Positions 25,508 to 34,527 of a stretch of 64,000 nt of DNA are shown here, piece after piece. Made by a program: the position numbers and the translations under genes. The notes under the pieces are model-generated. The model did no database searches. It was not told the origin of the DNA and worked only from the letters and a program-made list of their open reading frames with translations. The DNA comes from Chitinophaga pinensis DSM 2588. Its GTDB lineage: Bacteria; Bacteroidota; Bacteroidia; Chitinophagales; Chitinophagaceae. The DNA lies in contig NC_013132.1 of assembly GCF_000024005.1 (NCBI RefSeq), positions 7,000,001 to 7,064,000 on the forward strand. Direction: 5' to 3'. Every line of letters starts with the position of its first letter. The stretch's first letter is position 1.

Positions 25508-27157
25508 TTACTGATAGTTTGGATTCTGTGTAAATTCAGCTTTGTTGGTCACAGCGTCTATCTGGTCCTGCGGGATCGGACGTACATTGTGGAATTCCCG
25601 GAAGTTCTTTGCGGCATCCGGATTATGCGCAATAATATGTGCAGACAGTTTACCGGTACGTTTCAGGTCGAACCAGCGGAGCTGTTCTCCTGCCAGTTCG
25701 CGGGCTCTTTCATCCAGGATAAATTCCAGGGTCATATCTGCGGCAGATACCTGCATATCTGCCTCATGTCCCGGAATAGCTGCACGCATACGCAACACGT
25801 TGATGTATTCTGCCGCCTTCCCGGGATTAGCCAGTTTGATCTGTGCTTCCGCGGCGATCAGGTACATTTCGGCCAGTCTGATAATATAAGCATCTTTCGC
25901 ACTCTGTTCTTCATTCATGGAAGCGCGGCTCGGGTCATCAAATTTCTGTAAGGAAACATAACGCGTACGGTCTTTACCACCCTCGTTGGCATAATAACAG
26001 ATATTCCTGTCATATACCCGGTATTTCTTACCAGCGGTGTCTGCATTGGAAACGACATATTTGGTACAGATAACCGCTGTATCGCCCAGTTTCATACCTG
26101 CCGGAGCCGTCTTGGTATTATTGCACAGCCACACGCTTTTAAAGGTCGCATCATAACGGGCATCCGCCTTCTCATTGAACAGGTCCAGCAGGTACAGCGT
26201 AGGCATATATCTGTTGAAAGGACGGCCATTCAGGATGTCGCGCTGCATACCCGGTAAATCGTCATATTTCATACCAAACATCAGGTGACCGTTATTCGCA
26301 CCACGGGAGTGGCCGTTCGGATATAAGGTAGCGTCGATCCTATCGTCAAATACCAGATTTTTCATATAGTTAACGGCCCATACGATCTCTTTGTTTTGCA
26401 GGTTGTCCATCTTCCACAGGTCTGCATACTTCGGTACCAGGGAGAAACCATATTTCGTGATTACGGAATCAGCCAGTGCCGCTGCACGGTCATTCATGCC
26501 ACGGGTCAGGTACATACGCGCCAGGAAAGCCTGCGCTACCGGTCTGGTAGCACGGCCATAATCGCTGGTACTGACCGGCAGGTGCTGAACCGCAATGTCC
26601 AGGTCGCGAAAGATCTGTGCATAGAACGTGTCTACCGGCGTACGGTTAGCCGTTGTTTCTACTCCCGCCGTTTCAGTAACAGTAAAGTGTACGCCACCCC
26701 ACATTTCTACGATATGCCAGTAATAGAATGCACGCAGGAAATGTAGTTCTGCATCACGCATAGCTCGTTTTTCATCCGTAAACCCGGCATTACCGATTCT
26801 GCCGATACCGGTATTGCAAAGATTGATTGCGGAGTACAACTGTCTCCACAACACACTCATCACACCATTGCTCGCCTGCAGATTGATATACTGTGTCAGG
26901 TCAGGATATTTATCGCCGGTACCGCTGGTCCAGAGATCTGTACCCATTTCTGAGATACTGTAACCTTCTTCTTTCCCATACCACCAGCGGTTATAGGAAT
27001 AGGCGGCACTCACCAGTGTTTCAAAACCCTCCGGTGTACTGAATACCTGATCTACGGTAAGTCCGGAAGGATTGTATTCTTCCAGTTGTTTATTACAGGC
27101 AGCCAGCAGACCAGCCCCTGCAATCAATAGTATAAAAAGATTTATATAGCGTTTCAT
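25508..27157 (-). CDS. SusD/RagB outer-membrane glycan-binding lipoprotein
   Basis: 549 residues. The lipobox LLAACNKQ with Cys21 marks an outer-membrane surface lipoprotein. The SusD fold with TPR-like helices is visible in FSTPEGFETLVSAAYSY, RDAELHFLRAFYYWHIVEMWG, ARPVAQAFLARMYLTRG and the C-terminal LEFILDERARELAGEQLRWFDLKRTGKL. It caps the SusC transporter encoded 26 bases upstream and would hand oligogalacturonides to it. The ligand is inferred from the operon. Confidence 0.94.
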   Translation of the reverse strand: MKRYINLFILLIAGAGLLAACNKQLEEYNPSGLTVDQVFSTPEGFETLVSAAYSYNRWWYGKEEGYSISEMGTDLWTSGTGDKYPDLTQYINLQASNGVMSVLWRQLYSAINLCNTGIGRIGNAGFTDEKRAMRDAELHFLRAFYYWHIVEMWGGVHFTVTETAGVETTANRTPVDTFYAQIFRDLDIAVQHLPVSTSDYGRATRPVAQAFLARMYLTRGMNDRAAALADSVITKYGFSLVPKYADLWKMDNLQNKEIVWAVNYMKNLVFDDRIDATLYPNGHSRGANNGHLMFGMKYDDLPGMQRDILNGRPFNRYMPTLYLLDLFNEKADARYDATFKSVWLCNNTKTAPAGMKLGDTAVICTKYVVSNADTAGKKYRVYDRNICYYANEGGKDRTRYVSLQKFDDPSRASMNEEQSAKDAYIIRLAEMYLIAAEAQIKLANPGKAAEYINVLRMRAAIPGHEADMQVSAADMTLEFILDERARELAGEQLRWFDLKRTGKLSAHIIAHNPDAAKNFREFHNVRPIPQDQIDAVTNKAEFTQNPNYQ

Positions 27158-27183
27158 GGCTTGTAAGGTTAATTTGAATGAAA

Positions 27184-30144
27184 TCAGAATTCTACGTTCA
27201 GACCGGCTACATACATTTTCGTCAGCGGATTACTCAGGTCTCCTCCTCTCTCCGGATCATAGTCCTTCACTTTACTGAAGGTAAACAGGTTCTTACCCGT
27301 TACATAGACACGCAGATTGGTCAGGTGCAGGTTCTTCAAAGCTGAACCCGGCAATGTATAACCCAGGGAAATGTTACGGATCTTCACGAAAGAACCGTCT
27401 TTGTAACCCAGTGTTCTGATGAAAGGTGTACCATCTTTGGAAACACTGGCATTCGGACGCGGATAAGCGTTTGTCTCGTGCTCAGGCGTCCAGTAATCCA
27501 GCGGTGCACTATTCTCAAGGCCCTGCGGATCATATTTCGCTGCATATTCTGAATTGATCCATTGACCAATACGGGCGAACACATAAACGTTCAGGTCAAA
27601 ATTCATAAAGCGGATATCGTTATTCAGACCACCACTCCAGGTAGGTACCTGTCTTCCGAGTATCACACGATCCTGTGAATTCAGCACACCATTTCCATCC
27701 TGATCGCGCACTTTGATATCGCCGGGTTTATAACCAAAGGCACTGGCGGCATCTGCTTCTTTGGTCTGCCAGATACCTGTCTTTTCATAGTCGTAAAACA
27801 CGCGCACCGGGTAGCCGATAAACCATCCGTTCGCCACATCATTGGTATTTGCATCCGCCAAGGCCACAATCTCTTCTTTGTTTCTGGAGAATACGATATT
27901 GGAATTCCAGCTGAAGTTTCTGCCTCTGACATTGACGGTATTGATACCGATTTCTATTCCCCTGTTCCTGGTCTTACCAATGTTCTGTATCACAGTACTT
28001 ACACCGGAGGAAGATGGCAGTGTTCTTTGCAGTAACAGATCTTTGGTCTTCGTATCATACAGATCGATCGTAGCACCGATTCTGCCATCAAAGAAACTCA
28101 TATCCAGGCCGATGTCTGTAGTGGCAGACAGCTCCCATTTCAGGTTCCTGTTACCGATCTGACTACCGATACCATATGCCAGTGCGGAATTAGTATCGTC
28201 ATAAGAGAATGGGATCTTGGTCAGGTAACTGGCGGTTGCATAGGGCGGTACCGCATCATTACCCGCAAGACCATAGCTGGCGCGTATTTTCAGATCGCTG
28301 AACACACGCTGTGATTTCATGAAGGGTTCGTCGGAGACACGCCATGCACCTGCTACAGAAGGGAAGAAAGCCCATTTATTTCCTGGCGCGAGTTTGGAAC
28401 TACCATCCGAGCGACCTGTGAGTGACAACAGGTATTTTCCTTTATAGTTGTAGTTGATACGACCGGTAAACGAGATCAGTTTATTCGCCATGTAGCTGGA
28501 ACGGATTGCGATACCGCTTACATTGTTCTGCATTGCGTAATATAACTGAGCGGGCAGCAACTGGCCTTCACCCTGTAAAAAACTGGAATCCCGCTGATCA
28601 GAGAGTAAACTGGCTACACCCGTCAGACCGAAAGTATGGTCTCCCAGTTTCTGGGTATAGTTCAGTACGTTTTCCCAGCTGATATACCGTTTATTGCCGC
28701 TGTTATACTGTGATCTGGAAGCCGATGCCGTAGAACGTTCGATCGTGTTTTTGGAAGCGAAGATCCCTGTGCGGGCATTATCCAAAGTAACACCCAGGTT
28801 GGAACGGAAGGACAGCCCCTTTAAAGGTGTCAGTTCTACATAGGCATTGACAAAGGTGCGGGTTACACGACCATTGTTCTGATAGGCATTGGGTTGTTCG
28901 TCCGCCAGCGGATTGATCATTGAGCCCATATTCGGGAACAGGATCAGGTTGCCGTTTTCATCATAGGGAAGATTCAGCGGTACAATCTTATTGGCCTGGT
29001 TCAGCGGATCACGACGATTGTCCTGGTTGTAGTAAGTCACCTGGCTCTGCATACCTGCTTTCAGGTAATCGTTGATCGTCTGATCGATATTTAATCGGGC
29101 AGAATAACGTTTCAGGTGATCCAGTTTGAAGATGCCTTTTTCGTCGAAATAATCCAGCGAGAGATAGACTTTCGTTTTCTCAGAGCCACCGGAAACACCC
29201 ACCTGGTAATCCTGCTGTAAACCATCATGGATCAGCATGTCTGCATAGTCGGTCCAGAGGTTGTTCTGAATAGATGCTACTTCGGCAGCATTGAAGATCA
29301 GCGGGTCATCCGCTTCACTTTTCCAGCGGCCGGTGGTACGGTTCGCTTCACGTTTCTGTGCAACATACTGCGGACCGGTAGACATGGCAGGATAGCCGGC
29401 TACCTGTGAGATACCTGCATAAGTATTCACAAAAACACGTGGTTTACCCGAAGCGCCTTTTTTGGTGGTGATGATAATAACACCGTTTGCACCGCGGGAT
29501 CCGTATACGGCGGTGGAGGAAGCATCTTTCAGTACTTCCATCGACTGAATATCGTTGGGGTTAATATCCTGTATATTTTCGTATTGCACACCGTCTACGA
29601 TGTACAGCGGACCATTATCCGCACGGATAGACCTGTTACCACGTACGGTAACATTGATCTTTGCACCAGCGGCGCCATTGCTTTTGGTGATATCGACACC
29701 TGGCAGTTTACCCTGTACGGATTCCATTACGTTGGTGGAAGGTACTTTTCTGAGTTCTTCACCTTTCACAGATGTAACGGCGCCTGTCAGGTCACGTTTC
29801 TTTACTTCACCATAACCGACTACCACGACTTCATCCAATTGCTTATTATCTTTTTCCAGTTTCACTACAATGTTGCTGTTACCATGAATGTTTTGTGTCA
29901 AAGCCTGATAGCCGAGGTAACTGATTAACAGTACACCAGTCTGGGCATCTGGAACGGTAAGGGAAAATGTGCCTGTGGCGTCGGTCTGTGTGCCTGTTGT
30001 GGATCCTTTAAGTTGCACATTGACCATAACCAGCGGTTCTCCGGTTGCTGCGTCGGATACCCGCCCTTTGATTGTCTGGCGTTGCGCAAATGTCACACTG
30101 ACACTTACTAGCAAAAACCAGCAGATGATGAGTAGTTTTTTCAT
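27184..30144 (-). CDS. SusC/RagA TonB-dependent outer-membrane transporter (pectin locus)
   Basis: 986 residues. Signal peptide (1-20), a carboxypeptidase-D-like beta domain (about 22-105: IKGRVSDAATGEPLVMVNVQLKG), a TonB box-like segment followed by the plug (VVVGYGEVKKRDLTGAVTSV, SANVxES-type VPSTNVMESVQGKLPG, DASSTAVYGSRGANGVIIITTKKG) and a 22-strand barrel ending in VAGLNVEF with a terminal Phe. It imports oligosaccharides energised by TonB. As the first gene of the minus-strand operon it leads into susD, CE12-GH28, GH105 and uxaBAC. A LacI-type palindrome lies about 185 bases upstream. Confidence 0.95.
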   Translation of the reverse strand: MKKLLIICWFLLVSVSVTFAQRQTIKGRVSDAATGEPLVMVNVQLKGSTTGTQTDATGTFSLTVPDAQTGVLLISYLGYQALTQNIHGNSNIVVKLEKDNKQLDEVVVVGYGEVKKRDLTGAVTSVKGEELRKVPSTNVMESVQGKLPGVDITKSNGAAGAKINVTVRGNRSIRADNGPLYIVDGVQYENIQDINPNDIQSMEVLKDASSTAVYGSRGANGVIIITTKKGASGKPRVFVNTYAGISQVAGYPAMSTGPQYVAQKREANRTTGRWKSEADDPLIFNAAEVASIQNNLWTDYADMLIHDGLQQDYQVGVSGGSEKTKVYLSLDYFDEKGIFKLDHLKRYSARLNIDQTINDYLKAGMQSQVTYYNQDNRRDPLNQANKIVPLNLPYDENGNLILFPNMGSMINPLADEQPNAYQNNGRVTRTFVNAYVELTPLKGLSFRSNLGVTLDNARTGIFASKNTIERSTASASRSQYNSGNKRYISWENVLNYTQKLGDHTFGLTGVASLLSDQRDSSFLQGEGQLLPAQLYYAMQNNVSGIAIRSSYMANKLISFTGRINYNYKGKYLLSLTGRSDGSSKLAPGNKWAFFPSVAGAWRVSDEPFMKSQRVFSDLKIRASYGLAGNDAVPPYATASYLTKIPFSYDDTNSALAYGIGSQIGNRNLKWELSATTDIGLDMSFFDGRIGATIDLYDTKTKDLLLQRTLPSSSGVSTVIQNIGKTRNRGIEIGINTVNVRGRNFSWNSNIVFSRNKEEIVALADANTNDVANGWFIGYPVRVFYDYEKTGIWQTKEADAASAFGYKPGDIKVRDQDGNGVLNSQDRVILGRQVPTWSGGLNNDIRFMNFDLNVYVFARIGQWINSEYAAKYDPQGLENSAPLDYWTPEHETNAYPRPNASVSKDGTPFIRTLGYKDGSFVKIRNISLGYTLPGSALKNLHLTNLRVYVTGKNLFTFSKVKDYDPERGGDLSNPLTKMYVAGLNVEF

Positions 30145-30216
30145 AACGTAACGTGTTGTATCTGTCTTCTAAAATTGGGTAATTTGTTAGTCCGCAATGG
30201 AAATAGCGATATTGCT

Positions 30217-30242
30217 ACAGTGGCAATATATTGTGGCACTGT
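30217..30242. promoter_or_regulatory. inverted repeat upstream of susC
   Basis: ACAGTG (30217-30222) and CACTGT (30237-30242) flank the self-complementary CAATATATTG. It lies about 75-100 bases upstream of the susC start, a plausible activator or repressor site. Confidence 0.4.
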
Positions 30243-30328
30243 TCCTCTTCAGTTCATCCTTTGGGTCTCCCCGAAACAATTCTACGCCGATATTCATTAA
30301 TACGGAAAGGAATGGAAGTATTTATTTA

Positions 30329-30342
30329 CGCAAACGTTTGCG
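30329..30342. promoter_or_regulatory. LacI-family operator palindrome
   Basis: CGCAAACGTTTGCG is perfectly self-complementary with a central CG and AAACGTTT core, the form of LacI/GalR-family operators. It lies 185 bases upstream of the pectin susC and 186 upstream of the divergent gene. The LacI-type regulator at 33503 is the nearest candidate. Confidence 0.65.
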
Positions 30343-30527
30343 GAAAAGCGATCAGCAGCAAGCTGCCAGACGGAGAAAACAGACTAGTCAAAAGCTACCA
30401 GGAAGACGGGTGAAACAGAACAATTGATAAATTATAAATAAAACTATATCTTTAGATCCATCTAAGAGACAAATCCCTGCAACAAGGCTAATATTACCGT
30501 TCAATCCCTGTACCTAAATCAGCTACC

Positions 30528-31754
30528 ATGAACACACATGCTGACACCGCAATAGCGCAGAAAAGCAAATCTATTGCCGGCCATACATCCCGGACCACTA
30601 ACAATACGGCTGTAAGCCAGCTCGTGAGCGATCGCCCCGAAGACACCCTGCAAAGGAAGTGGCAGAATATTGCTGATAACAGTTCACAGGTGCAGCAATT
30701 AAAACAGCAACAGCAGATGGCAGATACCAGTCCTCAGCAGCTCCTGCAGCGAAGGCAGACGGATGCCATCAGTAACAGTCCGAAGTTGACAGCACAACTG
30801 CAACAAAAATCCACCATGGCGGAAAGCAATGTGTTACAGGCAAAACCTGCTCCACAGGCAGGAGCCTTGCGGATGGTACATATCAATCACGCAGCGCCCG
30901 TACAAAGAAGAGAGATTCCGGTGATTCAAACCGACCTGGATGCATTAAAGAATCTGGCAATGCCGGTCTTACCGGATTGGGCATCCGCTGCCAGTATTGT
31001 AGCCCGGCAAACGTTGATTACACAGAAACGCACTGCATTAGATGCATTTGTAGTGGAAGTGGACGAGAAGAAAGATGAATACATGGCCCAGCGCACTTTT
31101 ACCCAGCCAATGCAATCCGCAGCACATATCAAAACCAGACTCGCGGCGTTACCTGGTGAAATCACCAGGCTGGATGCAGATATTGCAGGAGGATCTGCTG
31201 TAGAACCGGCAAGACCTCCGGCAGGTACGATGTGGGGACCAGTGGCGGCAACACACAGAAGCTGGAAAGCATTGAACGATAACCTGGCAACAAATACGGC
31301 AACCAGAATCTCAAGACTGGCAGAACAAACCAGGTCTACTGCCGATTTACCGGTAGCAGATCTGCTTGCGGCAGTAATAGCGGCCACTAAGAAACTGGAT
31401 GACGAGCAGGCTTTGCTTAACAGGCGGAAAAAAGAACGGTATTTTGAGGATGTGATTACCAGTGTACAACCAGTTTGCACAGATTTACATAATGAAGGAA
31501 CATGGGGCCATGGCCCTTCTGCCCTGGGAGTTTTCGCATATACACTGCCTGCCTCTCTCAACGGCATTGACCGTTGTATCGACCCATTCACTGTGCATAT
31601 TCATAAACCCCATGCCGGCAAAGTAGTAAGAAGAGCGCATGTGCGGGGCGGAGAATTTGACAACATAATCCTGTACAGCGGAGAGCCTGTGGGGCCCGGT
31701 GTTATCGGAGGCTGGGAAGGACGTGCACTTGCTAAAATCTTTGCAGCATTATAG
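30528..31754 (+). CDS. orphan protein with injection-system-cargo-like N-terminus and unknown C-terminal domain
   Basis: 408 residues, no signal peptide or membrane segment. After a Thr/Ser-rich start comes DRPEDTLQRK, then four tandem 16-residue repeats (42-57, 58-73, 74-89, 90-105) aligned on A-D-N-S-P-Q (ADNSSQ, ADTSPQ, ISNSPK, MAESNV). DRPE...QRK with NSPQ repeats is the N-terminal pattern I know from Bacteroidota proteins that carry the DUF4157 (eCIS core) domain. Here no DUF4157 and no HExxH follows. A helical middle (about 150-300) leads to a compact C-terminal domain (305-408) with Cys317, Cys350 and several His (HIHKPH 357-362, His371). I do not recognise that domain; a toxin or effector is a guess. 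No injection-system genes are nearby. Confidence 0.75.
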   Translation: MNTHADTAIAQKSKSIAGHTSRTTNNTAVSQLVSDRPEDTLQRKWQNIADNSSQVQQLKQQQQMADTSPQQLLQRRQTDAISNSPKLTAQLQQKSTMAESNVLQAKPAPQAGALRMVHINHAAPVQRREIPVIQTDLDALKNLAMPVLPDWASAASIVARQTLITQKRTALDAFVVEVDEKKDEYMAQRTFTQPMQSAAHIKTRLAALPGEITRLDADIAGGSAVEPARPPAGTMWGPVAATHRSWKALNDNLATNTATRISRLAEQTRSTADLPVADLLAAVIAATKKLDDEQALLNRRKKERYFEDVITSVQPVCTDLHNEGTWGHGPSALGVFAYTLPASLNGIDRCIDPFTVHIHKPHAGKVVRRAHVRGGEFDNIILYSGEPVGPGVIGGWEGRALAKIFAAL

Positions 31755-31758
31755 TAAT

Positions 31759-31801
31759 TTATAGCAGGGAGCAGCTGTTATTGCTATGCTTCCCGCTATA
31801 A
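31759..31801. terminator. hairpin between convergent genes
   Basis: TTATAGCAGGGAGCA (31759-31773) and TGCTTCCCGCTATAA (31787-31801) pair at 13 of 15 positions, between the 408-residue protein gene and the GH43 gene. The U-run is weak. Confidence 0.55.
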
Positions 31802-31811
31802 ATATCAGTAC

Positions 31812-33440
31812 TTAATCTACCCTGAACCAATCATAGTCCGCAAACCCGCTGTCATTGATCTGTGTATTACGCATACAAAAGATCCCTACCTTGGCTCCTA
31901 CCCATCTTCCAGGCTGCGCTGTAAACGGTTTCCCCGCATCAACAAACTTCGTACCGTCGGTACTATAGCTAAACTGACACACCGCTCCTTTATCTACTTT
32001 CACCCGAAACCAACAGGTATTACCATCAATAGTCTTCAGGACTTCCTGTTCTTCTGCCGCACCTTTATCCGCTTTCAGACAGGACGCATATAAGAGTTGC
32101 AGTTGATTATCTTTCTTCATCAATGAGATACCCGCATAATCAACACCCATAATAATCAAGCCGGTCCGCTCTCCTTCCAGCGCAGGATTCGGTGTAAATG
32201 TGCATTTAGCAGTCACAGTAAAGCTATCTGCCGGAAATTTCTGTAACAACAGGTTCGGCGCCTGCCAGTAGTTACGCGAAGAATCAGGCATTTTCGCAGA
32301 AAACAATCGCAATACGCCTTTCGCCGGATACATCATCATCCAGGTAGATACCGGGTTAGCCTGCCATTGCCATTGCAATCCCAATGTCGCACTGTTGAAT
32401 TCGTCTGACTCAGGCGGTGTCATCACGGGCATACCCGCCAGTGGTTTACGGTAAGTCATGACCGGCTCTCCTTTCCCATCACCATCTGCATCCATACCTA
32501 TCACCGGCCAGTCTTTCACCCATTGCATAGTTTGCAAATGCACCACACGACCATAAGCGCCTTTATCCTGAAAATGCAGGAACCAGCTACTACCGGAAGG
32601 CATATCTACCCAGGCTCCCTGATGCGGACCATTCACAACACTCCTTCCCTGATCCATCACTATTTTCTCTTCATATGGACCATAAATGTTCCGGGAGCGC
32701 AATACCAGTTGCCAACCCGTACTCACACCTCCGGCTGGTGCAAAAATGTAATAGTAACCATTGCGTTTATACAATTTGGGACCTTCCAGGGTGGGGTGTG
32801 CACCATGTCCGTCGAAAACCAGTACACCTTCATCTGTGACAGCCGTACCCGTTTCATTCATACGATTGAGTGTCAGGATACTCTTGATACCGGCGCGGCT
32901 ACCCGCCCAGGCATGTATGAGATAGGCTTTGCCGTCATCATCCCACAGCGGACAAGGATCTATCAGTCCTTTACCAGCTTTTACCATTACAGGATCAGAC
33001 CAGGGACCTGCTGCATTTTTCGCCCTGATCATGTATATACCGAAATCAGGATCAGGGTAATAGATATAAAATTCTCCTTTATGATAACGAATGGAAGGCG
33101 CCCATACACCATTGCCATGTTGTACCTTGCTGAAATGCGCAAAAGGAGGCTGCCGTAACAGTGCATGTCCCACCAGTTGCCAGTTAACCAGGTCTTTCGA
33201 CTGCAAAATGGGCAATCCCGGGGCTGCATTAAAACTGGAAGCCGTCATATAAAACTCATTACCCGCCCGACAAACATCCGGATCAGAATAATCGGCATTT
33301 AATACAGGATTTTTATAGGATCCATTTCCGAGATCAGCTACCCAGGAAAGGGAGCGCTGCTGACCATAAAACAGCGTTGGGAGGCACAAACCGGCCAAAA
33401 TAAACAGCAGCTTTTCCTTCATCTGCAAAGCGTTTTTCAT
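31812..33440 (-). CDS. GH43 family glycosidase with C-terminal beta-sandwich
   Basis: 542 residues with a signal peptide ending FYGQQ. Residues about 38-340 are a five-bladed propeller of GH43: YKNPVLNADYSDPDV holds the catalytic-base Asp, LIDPCPLWDDDGKAYLIH the second Asp, and HPTLEGPKLYKRNGYYYIF the acid Glu. Residues about 355-540 are a concanavalin-like domain (SDEFNSATLGLQWQWQANP) as in beta-xylosidase/arabinofuranosidase members. It probably trims arabinose or xylose side chains, which fits pectin or hemicellulose use. An alternative start at 33422 (MKEKLLFILAG) is possible. It is transcribed divergently from a LacI-type regulator 62 bases away. Confidence 0.9.
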   Translation of the reverse strand: MKNALQMKEKLLFILAGLCLPTLFYGQQRSLSWVADLGNGSYKNPVLNADYSDPDVCRAGNEFYMTASSFNAAPGLPILQSKDLVNWQLVGHALLRQPPFAHFSKVQHGNGVWAPSIRYHKGEFYIYYPDPDFGIYMIRAKNAAGPWSDPVMVKAGKGLIDPCPLWDDDGKAYLIHAWAGSRAGIKSILTLNRMNETGTAVTDEGVLVFDGHGAHPTLEGPKLYKRNGYYYIFAPAGGVSTGWQLVLRSRNIYGPYEEKIVMDQGRSVVNGPHQGAWVDMPSGSSWFLHFQDKGAYGRVVHLQTMQWVKDWPVIGMDADGDGKGEPVMTYRKPLAGMPVMTPPESDEFNSATLGLQWQWQANPVSTWMMMYPAKGVLRLFSAKMPDSSRNYWQAPNLLLQKFPADSFTVTAKCTFTPNPALEGERTGLIIMGVDYAGISLMKKDNQLQLLYASCLKADKGAAEEQEVLKTIDGNTCWFRVKVDKGAVCQFSYSTDGTKFVDAGKPFTAQPGRWVGAKVGIFCMRNTQINDSGFADYDWFRVD

Positions 33441-33502
33441 ACGTGTAAGAATGACACTAATATAGTATAAAATAAATTATAAGTATATTTACTCACTACG
33501 TT

Positions 33503-34525
33503 ATGAAATTTGAAGCAGCCACTATAAAAGATATAGCCATTGCGCTGGGGTTATCTACCTCTACCGTGTCCCGTGCATTACGGGACAGTCACGAGATCAG
33601 TATTGCTACCAAACAGCTGGTACTGGAATATGCCACAAGGATCAATTACCATCCTAATCCTATTGCGCTCAGTCTCAAGGAAAAACGAAGCCGCTCTATC
33701 GGGGTGATCGTTGCAGAAATTGCCAACAGCTTTTTCTCCCAGGCCATCAATGGTATTGAGTCTGTCGCTAAGGATAAGGGATATAATGTAATGATTTCCC
33801 AGACGCATGAGTCTTTCGACAAGGAAGTGATGACCCTGCAATACCTGGCCTCCCGTTCCATCGACGGACTACTGATCTCCGTATCCAGTGGTACAGAGAA
33901 CCTGGACCACCTGAAAGCCTTACATGAAAGAGGGTTCCCGATCGTCTTTTTTGACCGTATCGTGGAAGAGATCCAGACGCATAAAGTGATGGTAGACAAT
34001 TTCAGGGGGGCTTATGATGCGACCCTGCACCTGATCAATAAGGGGTACAAACACATTGCGGTTATCGCCGGACCGGAAAGTTTGTCTATCAGCAGGGAAC
34101 GTATTGCCGGTTATCGTGAAGCGCTGGCCCAGACAAAAGTAAAACCAGGTAAAGCCCTGATCAAATACAGCCGTTATGCCGGTCTGCACCTGCAGGAAGT
34201 AGAACAGGCCGTGAGTCAGTTGCTGAAACTGCGCCCACGACCTGATGCTATATTCACGGCGTCAGATAAGCTGACCACCAATTGTATGCGGGTATTGAAG
34301 AGTAAAGGTATACGCATCCCACAGGACATTGCCCTGGTGGGATTCTCTAACTCTGATCTGATAGAATTGCTGCATCCACCGCTGACTGTTGTACGGCAGC
34401 CAGCCTTTGAAATGGGACAGATTGCTACGAACCTGCTATTGCAACTGATAGAAAGTAAAAAGCCTGTGAAGGAATTTGAAAGAAAAATTCTGAATACAAG
34501 CCTGATCGTACAGGCGTCTTCCTGA
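33503..34525 (+). CDS. LacI/GalR family transcriptional regulator
   Basis: 340 residues. The N-terminal helix-turn-helix TIKDIAIALGLSTSTVSRALRDSHEIS and hinge helix (NPIALSLKEKRSRSIGVIVAE) are classical LacI. The periplasmic-binding-like ligand domain (about 62-335) includes FDRIVEEIQ and GFSNSDLIELLHPPLTVVRQP. It is divergent from the GH43 gene and near the pectin locus, so control of either by a sugar or uronate is likely. The CGCAAACGTTTGCG palindrome at 30329 is a suitable operator. Its stop lies 2 bases from the GAPDH stop on the other strand. Confidence 0.93.
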   Translation: MKFEAATIKDIAIALGLSTSTVSRALRDSHEISIATKQLVLEYATRINYHPNPIALSLKEKRSRSIGVIVAEIANSFFSQAINGIESVAKDKGYNVMISQTHESFDKEVMTLQYLASRSIDGLLISVSSGTENLDHLKALHERGFPIVFFDRIVEEIQTHKVMVDNFRGAYDATLHLINKGYKHIAVIAGPESLSISRERIAGYREALAQTKVKPGKALIKYSRYAGLHLQEVEQAVSQLLKLRPRPDAIFTASDKLTTNCMRVLKSKGIRIPQDIALVGFSNSDLIELLHPPLTVVRQPAFEMGQIATNLLLQLIESKKPVKEFERKILNTSLIVQASS

Positions 34526-34527
34526 TA

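Larger units (their letters stand above)
30145..30527. other. divergent control region of the pectin locus
   Basis: About 380 non-coding bases between susC (minus) and the 408-residue protein gene (plus). It carries a 26-bp inverted repeat (30217-30242), a perfect 14-bp palindrome (30329-30342) and TATCTTTA at 30447-30454, a weak -7-like box for the plus-strand gene. No consensus -7 box for susC was found. Confidence 0.5.

Noticed and set aside
30926..31591. 221-codon minus-strand open frame
   Set aside because: Antisense to the repeat-bearing 408-residue protein, whose in-phase 16-residue repeats show that the plus strand is coding.
30528..31754. DUF4157 metallopeptidase
   Set aside because: The repeat leader fits, but no HExxH or DUF4157 core follows.
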